The notes beneath the pieces were generated by a model, which saw only the letters and a list, made by a program, of their open reading frames with translations, was not told where the DNA came from and made no database searches. This document shows, in pieces, positions 1 to 6,884 of a stretch of DNA of 64,000 nt (its first letter is position 1; each line of letters begins with the position of its first letter). The translations under genes were made by a program, and so were the position numbers. The DNA comes from Planctomycetota bacterium (GTDB lineage: Bacteria > Planctomycetota > PUPC01 > JACPCR01), in the NCBI GenBank assembly GCA_027625095.1, contig JAQBXN010000007.1:62001-126000 (forward strand), in the 5' to 3' direction.

Positions 1-265
1 GTGCAACCACGCGGGAGATTCGCTGCTCACGTTGAAGGTTCTCAGGATTCATCATCCGGAATAAAACGACATCACCAGAACTGATGTCATCCATCTTCTG
101 CACCGCCCGCTTAAAGTAAGCCCGAGTATCCTGATCAATGAGCGGCATCATTGTCTTGTCGCCGCGTGCAGTTCTTGCCGGCTTGATCCAGTAGAACGCG
201 TAGATCAGTAGCAGGATTAGAATGAGCCCGATGACAATCCGTGCTGTCTCAAAAAACTGTCTCAT
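1..265 (-). CDS. Signal peptidase I-like (S26 family) membrane protein, C-terminus beyond window
   Basis: This is the N-terminal 88 codons of a gene running off the left edge. The ATG is at 265. Residues 9-25 form one hydrophobic anchor, followed by the short block K-T-M-M-P at about residues 37-41 and then S-G-D-V-V-L-F and R-V-V-A, which match the order of the family's catalytic box, 'GD' box and R-V segment. S26 enzymes cut signal peptides on the outer face of the inner membrane. The oddity is that the catalytic serine of the usual S-M-x-P box appears as threonine (T38), and about 25 residues separate this box from the GD motif. The next gene upstream (270-452) ends 4 nt before this start, so the two are probably co-transcribed. 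It may be an inactive or specialised paralogue. The family call is inferred from motifs and the gene is incomplete. Confidence 0.5.
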   Translation of the reverse strand, partial: MRQFFETARIVIGLILILLLIYAFYWIKPARTARGDKTMMPLIDQDTRAYFKRAVQKMDDISSGDVVLFRMMNPENLQREQRISRVVA

Positions 266-269
266 GTAA

Positions 270-452
270 TCAGCCGTAGACGAGATAGATGTAGAGAAGG
301 GTGGCCCCGGTGAGGCTGTAAATCATTCCTGAAACCATCAGCATTTGCGGGGAGACCTCATGCATCATGTCTTTTATCTGGTTGGGAAACAAAAGAAAAG
401 ACATTCCTTCAAGAATGATAATCATCAACGCACAACATGTGATCCAGGTCAT
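270..452 (-). CDS. DUF2065 family small membrane protein
   Basis: This is a 60-residue protein with two hydrophobic helices (about residues 5-22 and 37-57) joined by a short polar loop containing F-P-N-Q-I-K-D-M. The length, the 'I-x-x-E-G' in helix 1 and the 'F-P' turn match DUF2065 (YjeT-like) inner-membrane proteins, whose function is not established. It starts at an ATG and ends 4 nt before the start of the signal-peptidase-like gene, so the two probably form an operon. It lies 12 nt downstream of the dehydrogenase at 465-1535, so all three minus-strand genes could share a transcript. Confidence 0.65.
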   Translation of the reverse strand: MTWITCCALMIIILEGMSFLLFPNQIKDMMHEVSPQMLMVSGMIYSLTGATLLYIYLVYG

Positions 453-464
453 GCGCGCAATCCT

Positions 465-1535
465 TTACGCCTGCGGCAGAGAAAGCATCTTCAAGCCCTT
501 GACGTTCACCGTGTTTTCGATGCTTTCTTTCAGGTCATCCAGGGGGAATCGAGAAGTAATGAATTTATCAGCGTCGATTTTCTTGTCAGCAATCAATTCC
601 AGACAGGTTTGATACTGCTCGACAGTCGAGGCGAACGCACCGAAGAGCGAGATTTCATTGTAGTGAAGGTGATTGCAATCGAACTGAATAACAGGATCGG
701 GCTTCACACCAGCGAAAAAGCTCACCCTCGACCCTTTGGCAGCCATAGCCAAGGCGCTCGTATTAGCTGACACGTCACTGGTGCAGCAGATCACGATGTC
801 TGCGCCAAAGCCGTCAGTCACTTCCTTTACTTTTTCCACCGGATCCCCATCAAGCACGCTCAGGTAGAGATCCGCATTGAAACGCTCAGCCAGGGCAAGC
901 CGATCTTTGGAACGACCCACGACGATTATCTGGCCGGCGCCATAGGCCTTTGCAAGCTCCACCATCATGCAACCAATTGTGCCTGAACCGAAGACGACCA
1001 CCGAATCTCCCTTTTGAACCTTCAGAAACTGCATCCCGTTCAGGCAGCATGAAAGAGGTTCGACAAGGGACGCCTGCTCCATCGTAACGCTGTCTGGCAG
1101 ATTGATGATATTGCCATAGCTCACAGCGATGCCAGGGACTTTCATGAACTGTGCGAATCCCCCGGGGAAGTGATATCCAAGCGCCTTGAAATCGTTGCAG
1201 CGATTGACCTGTCGGCGTCGGCAATACGCACGTGGGCCATCCCCTTCTTTACAGAATTTGCAATCGAGTGACGCGACCGGTGTAGCCACGGTCACCCGGT
1301 CTCCAACATGGTGTCCTGAGACGTCTCGGCCTACTTCAACGATTTCGCCGGCAATCTCATGACCAATAATCTGCGGTGGAATGACGTTAGCCTGTCCATA
1401 GTTGTAGATACGGATGTCCGTGCCACACACTGCACAGACGTCTACCCTCACGATCACTTCATCCGGACCGCATTCTGGATCTGGGACAGTCTCCATATCG
1501 AGTTGCTTCGGGCCCTTAAAAACGGCTGCTTTCAT
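465..1535 (-). CDS. Zinc-dependent medium-chain alcohol/polyol dehydrogenase
   Basis: This is a 356-residue medium-chain dehydrogenase/reductase that would oxidise an alcohol or polyol with NAD(P)+. C-A-V-C-G-T-D near residue 37 and G-H-E-I near residue 60 supply catalytic-zinc ligands. A cysteine-rich lobe follows (C-K-F-C, then C-R-R-R and R-C), although its spacing is longer than in standard structural-zinc lobes. The Rossmann motif V-F-G-S-G-T-I-G-C lies at about residues 178-186. The open frame extends to 1604, but the ATG at 1535 (M-K-A-A-V-F) matches the family's usual N-terminus. Sorbitol, threonine and inositol-type dehydrogenases share this architecture; the substrate cannot be told from sequence alone. 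It is probably the first gene of a minus-strand unit with the two small membrane-protein genes downstream. Confidence 0.85.
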   Translation of the reverse strand: MKAAVFKGPKQLDMETVPDPECGPDEVIVRVDVCAVCGTDIRIYNYGQANVIPPQIIGHEIAGEIVEVGRDVSGHHVGDRVTVATPVASLDCKFCKEGDGPRAYCRRRQVNRCNDFKALGYHFPGGFAQFMKVPGIAVSYGNIINLPDSVTMEQASLVEPLSCCLNGMQFLKVQKGDSVVVFGSGTIGCMMVELAKAYGAGQIIVVGRSKDRLALAERFNADLYLSVLDGDPVEKVKEVTDGFGADIVICCTSDVSANTSALAMAAKGSRVSFFAGVKPDPVIQFDCNHLHYNEISLFGAFASTVEQYQTCLELIADKKIDADKFITSRFPLDDLKESIENTVNVKGLKMLSLPQA

Positions 1536-1881
1536 GATGACTCTTTCGGTTTCAGTGGTGAACTGGGGCTTTGCCTCTCCAGTCGGGCAGGGCCTTCCTC
1601 CCACCCAAAGCGTTGTTTCGCATTAATCGAAGACGGGATTATAGAAGGGGGTTATAAAGCGTCAAACCTTCGCTCCTCCTCTTAATCTTACTCGTAAGCT
1701 TCAGTCCTTTTCTACTCTGGATCTCAGTTCATTCGCCCTCGGCCACAATGACGATACTCAGGTGTCAAAGCTGCTAAAGCGGAAGACGCCTCTTTATGAG
1801 GAGCAAAGATTGCGAGGATTGTTTAAGAGAAAGCACTTTGCGGACGCCCGGAACTGGCAGAGAAACCAAGTTGGAGGCCCC
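1536..1881. other. Intergenic region, nothing recognised
   Basis: This is 346 nt between two minus-strand genes. The frames here are short and do not look like coding sequence. I see no clear hairpin followed by a T-run. It should hold the promoter of the zinc dehydrogenase (minus strand), but no convincing -35/-10 pair stood out. Confidence 0.5.
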
Positions 1882-2790
1882 TCACTCAATGTCTTGATAT
1901 TTCGCTTGAAAGACCCGCCTGCATTCCACCAGCTCGTCTTCGCTCATGCCGTTGTATGGCGGCAGAAGCCGGGTCGGAAACTCTGGGTCACGCAGATTTA
2001 CAAACGTCTTGTCGTAAGCCCCATCGATGTGCCCTCCGCAATGGGCGAACAGATCGTGAACCACATCCATGAGGAGTTTCTGAATTCGGCAGAGCGTGGC
2101 TTCGTCCCGGTCGATGCCAGCCTGAAAGTATTCCCACGCGGTTTTTGGAAAGAGTCCGGCCTCGCTGCAGAGCAGTGAACACTCCCCCATCATGGCGCCA
2201 AACGCGTAGTTGCACTCAAGAAAGAAATGCTGGAGGTCGGCGGCATGTCGCATCAAATCCCGAGTTCGGGCGTAATCAGATGAGCTGTTTTTTGTGGCTA
2301 CCAGATTCGGCACTTCATCAGCAACACGGCGGTAATCGCTTCCCGTGAGGATACGTTGAGCGCGTGGCAGGTTGTAATGCAGGAACTGGCAATCGGGGAA
2401 CTTGTCGCATACGCCGTGGAAAAAGCTCATCAGTTCATCATCGGTCAGCGCCCCCCAGGCGGGCAGAGAGATTTGAAAAAGACGGATCCCCGCCTTGTGA
2501 CAGTAGCTGATCCGCTCGATGATCTGGGACATGGAAAGCGAGATAACACCCACCTGCGGATGAAGCCCCTTACGTCGCGTATTCGCTGCAAAGCAGTCCA
2601 CTACCTGCCGAAACTGGGCATCAGCGAGTGCATACCCTTCGCCAGCAGTGCCCATGATATAGATGTATTGAAAACCGTTTTCGATTGTGCCATCAATGTG
2701 ACGTTCGAAGACCGGAACGTCCAATTCGTAATCGACCGACCAGGGGATTACGCAGGCAGCGAGATTAGCTCTTGGGAAGCGAGTGGACAT
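1882..2790 (-). CDS. Dihydrodipicolinate synthase/N-acetylneuraminate lyase family aldolase
   Basis: This is a 302-residue (beta/alpha)8 Schiff-base aldolase of the DapA/NanA family. G-T-A-G-E-G-Y near residue 47 corresponds to the family G-T-T-G-E motif, H-Y-N-L-P near residue 143 holds the conserved tyrosine, and V-A-T-K-N-S-S near residue 170 contains the lysine expected to form the Schiff base with pyruvate or another 2-oxo acid. The frame extends to 2886, but the ATG at 2790 (M-S-T-R-F-P) is 10-20 residues ahead of strand 1 as usual. A few core motifs are diverged from DapA (A for T in GTTGE, N for D after the lysine), so it is more likely a sugar-acid aldolase or dehydratase than the lysine-pathway enzyme. 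Its neighbours give no specific substrate. Confidence 0.8.
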   Translation of the reverse strand: MSTRFPRANLAACVIPWSVDYELDVPVFERHIDGTIENGFQYIYIMGTAGEGYALADAQFRQVVDCFAANTRRKGLHPQVGVISLSMSQIIERISYCHKAGIRLFQISLPAWGALTDDELMSFFHGVCDKFPDCQFLHYNLPRAQRILTGSDYRRVADEVPNLVATKNSSSDYARTRDLMRHAADLQHFFLECNYAFGAMMGECSLLCSEAGLFPKTAWEYFQAGIDRDEATLCRIQKLLMDVVHDLFAHCGGHIDGAYDKTFVNLRDPEFPTRLLPPYNGMSEDELVECRRVFQAKYQDIE

Positions 2791-3034
2791 AACTTGGGTC
2801 TCCGATGGTCTAAAATGAATGAAATGGATTAGGGCACTTTCTATGGCAATGATTCGGAAGCTAATCCAGATAGTCCCGATGAACAATAGAATTGACTCTG
2901 AATCCTCGCCTCATATCTTGAGCTACAAAGGACAAAGTCTTGAACAGCAATACAACATACGAATTGCCCAACCGTGCAGACGCACTCTCGTGCACCTTGC
3001 GAATATTCGCCTCCAAAGTTTAATCCGGCCACTC

Positions 3035-3355
3035 ATGAAAATCTCAAATCAAATCATCGGTTTCTTCTGCCTTACAGCCGCCCTCATGGGATCGGCTCAG
3101 CCAGCATTATCTCAATGTGCCATGTGCAAAGAAGCAATTGACTCGGACGCAGACACAAACTCCACGGGGACAGCAGACCAGGCCGCGTTAACGGGCTATA
3201 CCCGCGGCATCTTCCTCAGCATCTTCTTCCTGTTGGGGATGCTCTTCACGACCGGGGGCGGAGTGGTGTTTCTCATCATGAAGGAAGGACGGCAAACTGG
3301 GGATATGATGGAATTCATGAAGCCCCCAGGTGAGCAGGAAATGGCGAAGAAGTAA
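3035..3355 (+). CDS. Small secreted/membrane protein with CxxC motif
   Basis: This is a 106-residue protein with a signal peptide-like N-terminus (residues 1-26, ending A-L-S-Q) directly followed by C-A-M-C-K. A polar, acidic stretch comes next, and then one strongly hydrophobic helix at about residues 59-83. Small proteins with a C-A-M-C motif after the signal peptide and a trailing transmembrane helix occur widely in Bacteroidetes and PVC bacteria; I do not know an assigned function. The two cysteines could bind a metal or be redox-active. The ATG at 3035 was preferred over the longer open frame starting at 2819 because it begins the signal peptide. It ends 114 nt before the glutamine amidotransferase gene. 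Confidence 0.6.
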   Translation: MKISNQIIGFFCLTAALMGSAQPALSQCAMCKEAIDSDADTNSTGTADQAALTGYTRGIFLSIFFLLGMLFTTGGGVVFLIMKEGRQTGDMMEFMKPPGEQEMAKK

Positions 3356-3394
3356 GTGGTCTCTGGCTCTACTCATCAGGCGGAATACAACTTA

Positions 3395-3422
3395 TTGACT
3401 CCCCAACCCCGGCCGATAATAT
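3395..3422 (+). promoter_or_regulatory. Possible sigma70-type promoter ahead of the mgs/mgd operon
   Basis: TTGACT at 3395-3400 is followed after 16 nt by TAATAT at 3417-3422, 48 nt before the ATG at 3470. The -35 is close to consensus and the -10 matches at four of six positions. A small inverted repeat (CCGCAA/TTGCGG) sits just downstream at about 3423-3438. This is a reading by eye only. Confidence 0.3.
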
Positions 3423-3469
3423 CCGCAACGCTTTGCGGGTGTAGTCGCCACGGCCTTTCAATCTGAAAC

Positions 3470-4366
3470 ATGTGCGGAATAGTCGGTTACTGGCAGAAAT
3501 CAGAAACAACCAAGGACGGCCTCGGTAAGACAGTCATGGCGATGCTCCGAGCCCTTGCCTGTCGTGGGCCGGACTCCGCTGGCGTAGCACTCTACGATGC
3601 AAAACCCGCCAACGAGTTGGTGCTTCGTATCACTGTCGGGCCCAATGGCGCGGCCGATACAATTAGAAAGCGAGCCACAGAATGGGGGCAGGTGAATTCC
3701 TCATCTACGCAATCGGAATACATGCGGCTCTCGCTTAATTTTGATGGCGATCCCTCTGACCTTGAAGCCGGGGTCGAAAGCTGCGGGGATGGAATCGAAG
3801 TTGTCAGCATGGGACGCAGCCTCGAGATCGTGAAGCAGGTTGGTTCACCAGAAAATCTCGATAAGGATTACGGGGTATCCGAATTCAAAGGAACCCACGG
3901 CATCGGACACACACGAATGTCGACCGAGTCGGCCATCGATCTCAGCCATTCACAGCCCTTCTGGGCTCATGGCAGCCCGGATCTGGCGATTGTCCATAAC
4001 GGCCACATCACCAATTACCACAAGATGCGCCGCATCTACGAACAGCGGGGTGTGCGTTTCTACACCGAGAACGATTCCGAGGTGATAGGTATTTACCTCG
4101 GCGAATGTCTAAAGGCTGGACTTACATTGGAACAGTCGCTCCTTAAATCCGTCGATGATCTTGATGGATCATTCAGCTACCTGGCCGCAACACCCACAGC
4201 CATGGGCTTTGCCCGGGATCGGTTCGCGCTGAAGCCATTGCTGTTTACCGAGACAGAAGAATTCGTGGCCGTCGCCACAGAAGAGATTGCTCTTCGTACT
4301 GCTTTCGATGGTGAATTCAGTGTGGGCGAGGCCCGTGCGAAGGAAGTGAGAGTATGGGAACGATAG
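3470..4366 (+). CDS. mgsA: N-methylglutamate synthase subunit A / GlxB-like class II glutamine amidotransferase
   Basis: This is a 298-residue Ntn-type glutaminase domain. Removal of Met1 exposes Cys2 in M-C-G-I-V-G-Y, the nucleophile of class II amidotransferases. R-G-P-D-S-A-G near residue 35, G-H-T-R-M-S-T near residue 146 and H-N-G-H-I near residue 176 are the other family motifs. As a stand-alone glutaminase-like protein next to GXGXG and FMN-domain genes it matches MgsA of N-methylglutamate synthase (also called GlxB), which corresponds to one domain of a split glutamate synthase large subunit. In that enzyme glutamate and methylamine give N-methylglutamate. The next gene starts 13 nt before this one ends, a sign of translational coupling. 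GlxB of unknown role is the alternative; the sox-type genes downstream favour MgsA. Confidence 0.85.
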   Translation: MCGIVGYWQKSETTKDGLGKTVMAMLRALACRGPDSAGVALYDAKPANELVLRITVGPNGAADTIRKRATEWGQVNSSSTQSEYMRLSLNFDGDPSDLEAGVESCGDGIEVVSMGRSLEIVKQVGSPENLDKDYGVSEFKGTHGIGHTRMSTESAIDLSHSQPFWAHGSPDLAIVHNGHITNYHKMRRIYEQRGVRFYTENDSEVIGIYLGECLKAGLTLEQSLLKSVDDLDGSFSYLAATPTAMGFARDRFALKPLLFTETEEFVAVATEEIALRTAFDGEFSVGEARAKEVRVWER

Positions 4367-5052
4367 ATTGCCGGGACAAGACGACGCGCGAAATCAATCG
4401 TGCAATCAAGGCACTGATCAAGGAAGGTGCTCACGAGATCACCCTCCAGAAGCCCATGGGTAAACATAACCTCGCGGTCGCCCTGCTGGAGCCGGTATCC
4501 GTAAAATTCGAAGGGAGCGTGGGTTATTACTGTGCCGGCCTGATGGACGGCGCCGATGTTGACATCAAAGGCAGCGCTGGCTGGGGCGTGGGCGAATCCA
4601 TGATGAATGGAAATCTTGTCGTCCGGGGCAACGCTGGCAACGGCGCGGGCGCTGCCATGCGCGGTGGAACGGTGGTCGTGCACGGAAATGCCGCGGCACG
4701 GGCAGGAGTCTCCATGAAAGGGGGAGTTCTCCTCATCACCGGAGACTGCGGATACATGACAGGTTTTATGGCCCAGAAGGGGAACATCATTGTCTGCGGG
4801 AACGCCGGCGAAGGCTTCGCCGATTCCATGTATGCAACCGTCTGCTTCGTCGGCGGTGAACCAGGGGAACTCGGCACGGACGCAGTGGTTGAGGACTTGA
4901 ACGACGAAGATCTGGCGTTCCTGAAAAACGCTCTTGAAACTAAGGTGAACGGTGACGCGCCCGATGCACTCGCATTCAAAAAAATCGTGGCCGGACGTAA
5001 ACTCTGGAATTTTGACAAACAGGACTGGGCTACCTGGCGCAATGCGCTTTAG
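4354..5052 (+). CDS. mgsB: N-methylglutamate synthase subunit B / GlxC-like GXGXG protein
   Basis: This is a 232-residue right-handed beta-helix protein of the glutamate synthase C-terminal (GXGXG) type. Repeated G-x-x-G-x-x-M-x-G-G units between residues 65 and 160 (for example G-E-S-M-M-N-G, A-A-M-R-G-G, V-S-M-K-G-G) form the stacked turns. In glutamate synthase this domain holds subunit geometry and the ammonia tunnel; in MgsB it is a separate chain. The gene overlaps mgsA by 13 nt. The 123-nt spacer to mgsC contains an imperfect hairpin (AGGGTG/CACCCT around 5100-5126) without a convincing terminator. The same fold recurs in fhcC at 54769-55605, so the window has two GXGXG paralogues, both in C1 metabolism. 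Confidence 0.85.
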   Translation: MGTIDCRDKTTREINRAIKALIKEGAHEITLQKPMGKHNLAVALLEPVSVKFEGSVGYYCAGLMDGADVDIKGSAGWGVGESMMNGNLVVRGNAGNGAGAAMRGGTVVVHGNAAARAGVSMKGGVLLITGDCGYMTGFMAQKGNIIVCGNAGEGFADSMYATVCFVGGEPGELGTDAVVEDLNDEDLAFLKNALETKVNGDAPDALAFKKIVAGRKLWNFDKQDWATWRNAL

Positions 5053-5175
5053 TCTGGGACTGCAATACAGAAAAGAAATGAGTTAGTAACTATCAATGAA
5101 GGGTGAGGAAACGGTTCGCACCCTCAAGAATCATTAAGGCTTTTTCAGAGAAATTTTAGAAACGAAGGCCGGTAA

Positions 5176-6507
5176 ATGCCCGATTCAAAAAATTACATCC
5201 AGCACAGCGGAACGTTCACCCCGGGGGTCATTGAAGACATCCAGGCCAAAGCGCAGCTCGGCCGTTACCGCATCCGCGGCTTCGGCACACTTCGCCAGCG
5301 CACCTGGCCGACCTTCGACGATCTGACCTTTATCCCGTGTACGCTCACCCGAATCCCGCTCGAAGGTTATCGCGAGCGTTGCTCCACAAAAACTATCCTT
5401 GGCAGCCGTTTCGCCGAAAAGCCCATCGAACTTGATATCCCGATAATGATCGCCGGGATGAGCTGGGGAGCGCTTTCCTACAACGCCAAGGTGGCTCTGG
5501 CAAAGGGAGCGGCCTCTGTCGGCTCATCGAACACCACCGGTGACGGCGGAATGCTGCAGGCCGAACGAGACAACAGCTCGACCCTCATATATGAAGTTCT
5601 CCCCTCTCGTTATGGATTGAATGTTCATCACTTGCAGGTAGCGGACGGTATCGAGCTCACGATCGGACAGGGCGCTAAACCTGGCACCGGAGGCTTGCTG
5701 CTCGAAACAAAAACCTTGGAAAGCATCGCCAAACAGCGCGATCTACCCATGGGCGTTGACCAGCGGAGCCCCTGCCGGCATCCGGACTTTCTGGGGCCGG
5801 ATGACATGGTCATAAAGATTGAGGAGCTGCGTGAAGCTACGGATTGGCAGGTGCCCATCTTTGTCAAGATGGGCGCTACTCGCGTGTTTGATGACGTCCG
5901 TCTGGCAGCCAAAGCCGGAGCAGATGTCGTCGTTGTCGACGGCATGGAAGGAGGCACCGGCGCCTCTGCCGAAATATGCCAGGAGCACACCGGCATCCCG
6001 ACCCTGTCCGCAGTGTGTGAGGCCCGCGCCGCACTTGAGGACATCGGCATGTACGGCAAAGTCCAAATCATCATGGCCGGGGGCATCCGGCATGGGGTCG
6101 ATGCGGCCAAAGCCATCGCACTCGGTGCGGACGCCATCTACATCGGCACTGCCAGCCTGATCGCTCTCAACTGCAACAAGGCCATTCACGTCGAGGATTA
6201 TCAAAAACTGGGTACTGAACCGGGCGCCTGCCATCACTGCCACACCGGCAAGTGCCCCGTCGGGATCACCACCCAGGACCCGGAGTTAATGAAAAGGCTG
6301 GACATCGAGGAGGGTGCGGAACGCGTCGGCAATTTTCTGAAGGCCATGACATCCGAAATCCAAATCCTCGCCCGCGCATGTGGAAAAGCCGATATCCACG
6401 ATCTCGAACCGGAAGACATGCGAGCCCTGACGCTCGAAGCTTCGATGATCAGCAACCTCCCGTTAGTCGGTACCAATAAAGTTTTTGGTGGCGGGCCCGG
6501 TTGGTGA
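5176..6507 (+). CDS. mgsC: N-methylglutamate synthase subunit C / GlxD-like FMN glutamate synthase domain
   Basis: This is a 443-residue protein of the glutamate synthase central (FMN-binding, TIM barrel) family. I-A-G-M-S-W-G-A-L near residue 94, K-P-G-T-G-G near residue 165, V-V-D-G-M-E-G-G-T-G-A near residue 255 and I-M-A-G-G-I-R near residue 299 are the FMN and substrate loops. C-H-H-C-H-T-G-K-C-P near residue 354 supplies three cysteines for the [3Fe-4S] cluster. In MgsABC this subunit carries out the glutamate/methylamine chemistry. The product ends in the glycine-rich G-G-G-P-G-W, and the stop at 6505 is followed within 15 nt by a tandem heptamer repeat. The gene normally found next in this pathway, mgdA/soxB, is absent. 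Confidence 0.87.
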   Translation: MPDSKNYIQHSGTFTPGVIEDIQAKAQLGRYRIRGFGTLRQRTWPTFDDLTFIPCTLTRIPLEGYRERCSTKTILGSRFAEKPIELDIPIMIAGMSWGALSYNAKVALAKGAASVGSSNTTGDGGMLQAERDNSSTLIYEVLPSRYGLNVHHLQVADGIELTIGQGAKPGTGGLLLETKTLESIAKQRDLPMGVDQRSPCRHPDFLGPDDMVIKIEELREATDWQVPIFVKMGATRVFDDVRLAAKAGADVVVVDGMEGGTGASAEICQEHTGIPTLSAVCEARAALEDIGMYGKVQIIMAGGIRHGVDAAKAIALGADAIYIGTASLIALNCNKAIHVEDYQKLGTEPGACHHCHTGKCPVGITTQDPELMKRLDIEEGAERVGNFLKAMTSEIQILARACGKADIHDLEPEDMRALTLEASMISNLPLVGTNKVFGGGPGW

Positions 6508-6522
6508 AGCTTCGACGAGTTC

Positions 6523-6557
6523 ATCAACCATTAACCATCAACCATCAGCCATCCCCT
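6523..6557. repeat. Heptamer repeat (ATCAACC type) between mgsC and mgdB
   Basis: Five heptamers lie in register: ATCAACC (6523), ATTAACC (6530), ATCAACC (6537), ATCAGCC (6544) and ATCCCCT (6551). The array ends 2 nt before the ATG of the next gene. The same CAACCAT core recurs at 17596-17644. It fills the position where mgdA/soxB would be expected in a canonical mgs-mgd operon. Confidence 0.8.
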
Positions 6558-6559
6558 TC

Positions 6560-6874
6560 ATGTCATTCCTCATTCCTTGTCCCAACTGTGGCAAACGAAG
6601 TGTTTACGAGTTTCGATTCGGAAGCGAATACAAGAAACGTCCCTCACCCAATCAGCCGCAGGAGGCATGGACAGAATACTCTTACATGAAACGGAACGAG
6701 GCCGGCCTCCAGAAGGAATGGTGGTTTCATCGTGCCGGCTGCCGCCAGTGGTTTCTCGCCGTGCGGGATACGGTGACCAACGAAGTCCACGAGACGCTTT
6801 TCCCCAGAGACGAATCTCCCAGATCCAACACCCCATCACCCCAACCCTCCCCTTCACGTGACGCACCAGCCTGA
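6560..6874 (+). CDS. mgdB: N-methylglutamate dehydrogenase subunit B / sarcosine oxidase delta subunit (SoxD-like)
   Basis: This is a 104-residue protein of the heterotetrameric sarcosine oxidase delta family. The hallmark is a small zinc-binding domain: C-P-N-C-G near residue 8, W-W-F-H-R near residue 60, and C-R-Q-W-F near residue 67. The chain ends in a proline-rich tail. In the N-methylglutamate pathway this subunit is MgdB, part of MgdABCD, which demethylates N-methylglutamate to glutamate plus formaldehyde or methylene-folate. The frame is open from 6485, but the ATG at 6560 starts the domain and directly follows the heptamer repeat. There is no obvious Shine-Dalgarno; the repeat occupies that space. 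Only 10 nt separate it from mgdC. Confidence 0.85.
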   Translation: MSFLIPCPNCGKRSVYEFRFGSEYKKRPSPNQPQEAWTEYSYMKRNEAGLQKEWWFHRAGCRQWFLAVRDTVTNEVHETLFPRDESPRSNTPSPQPSPSRDAPA

Positions 6875-6884
6875 GCCACAGCGG

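Noticed and set aside
5095-5130. Terminator between mgsB and mgsC
   Set aside because: The stem (AGGGTG/CACCCT) is short with a long loop and no good T-run directly after it; mgs genes are expected to be co-transcribed.
5743-6243. Minus-strand frame inside mgsC
   Set aside because: Antisense shadow of a conserved FMN domain.
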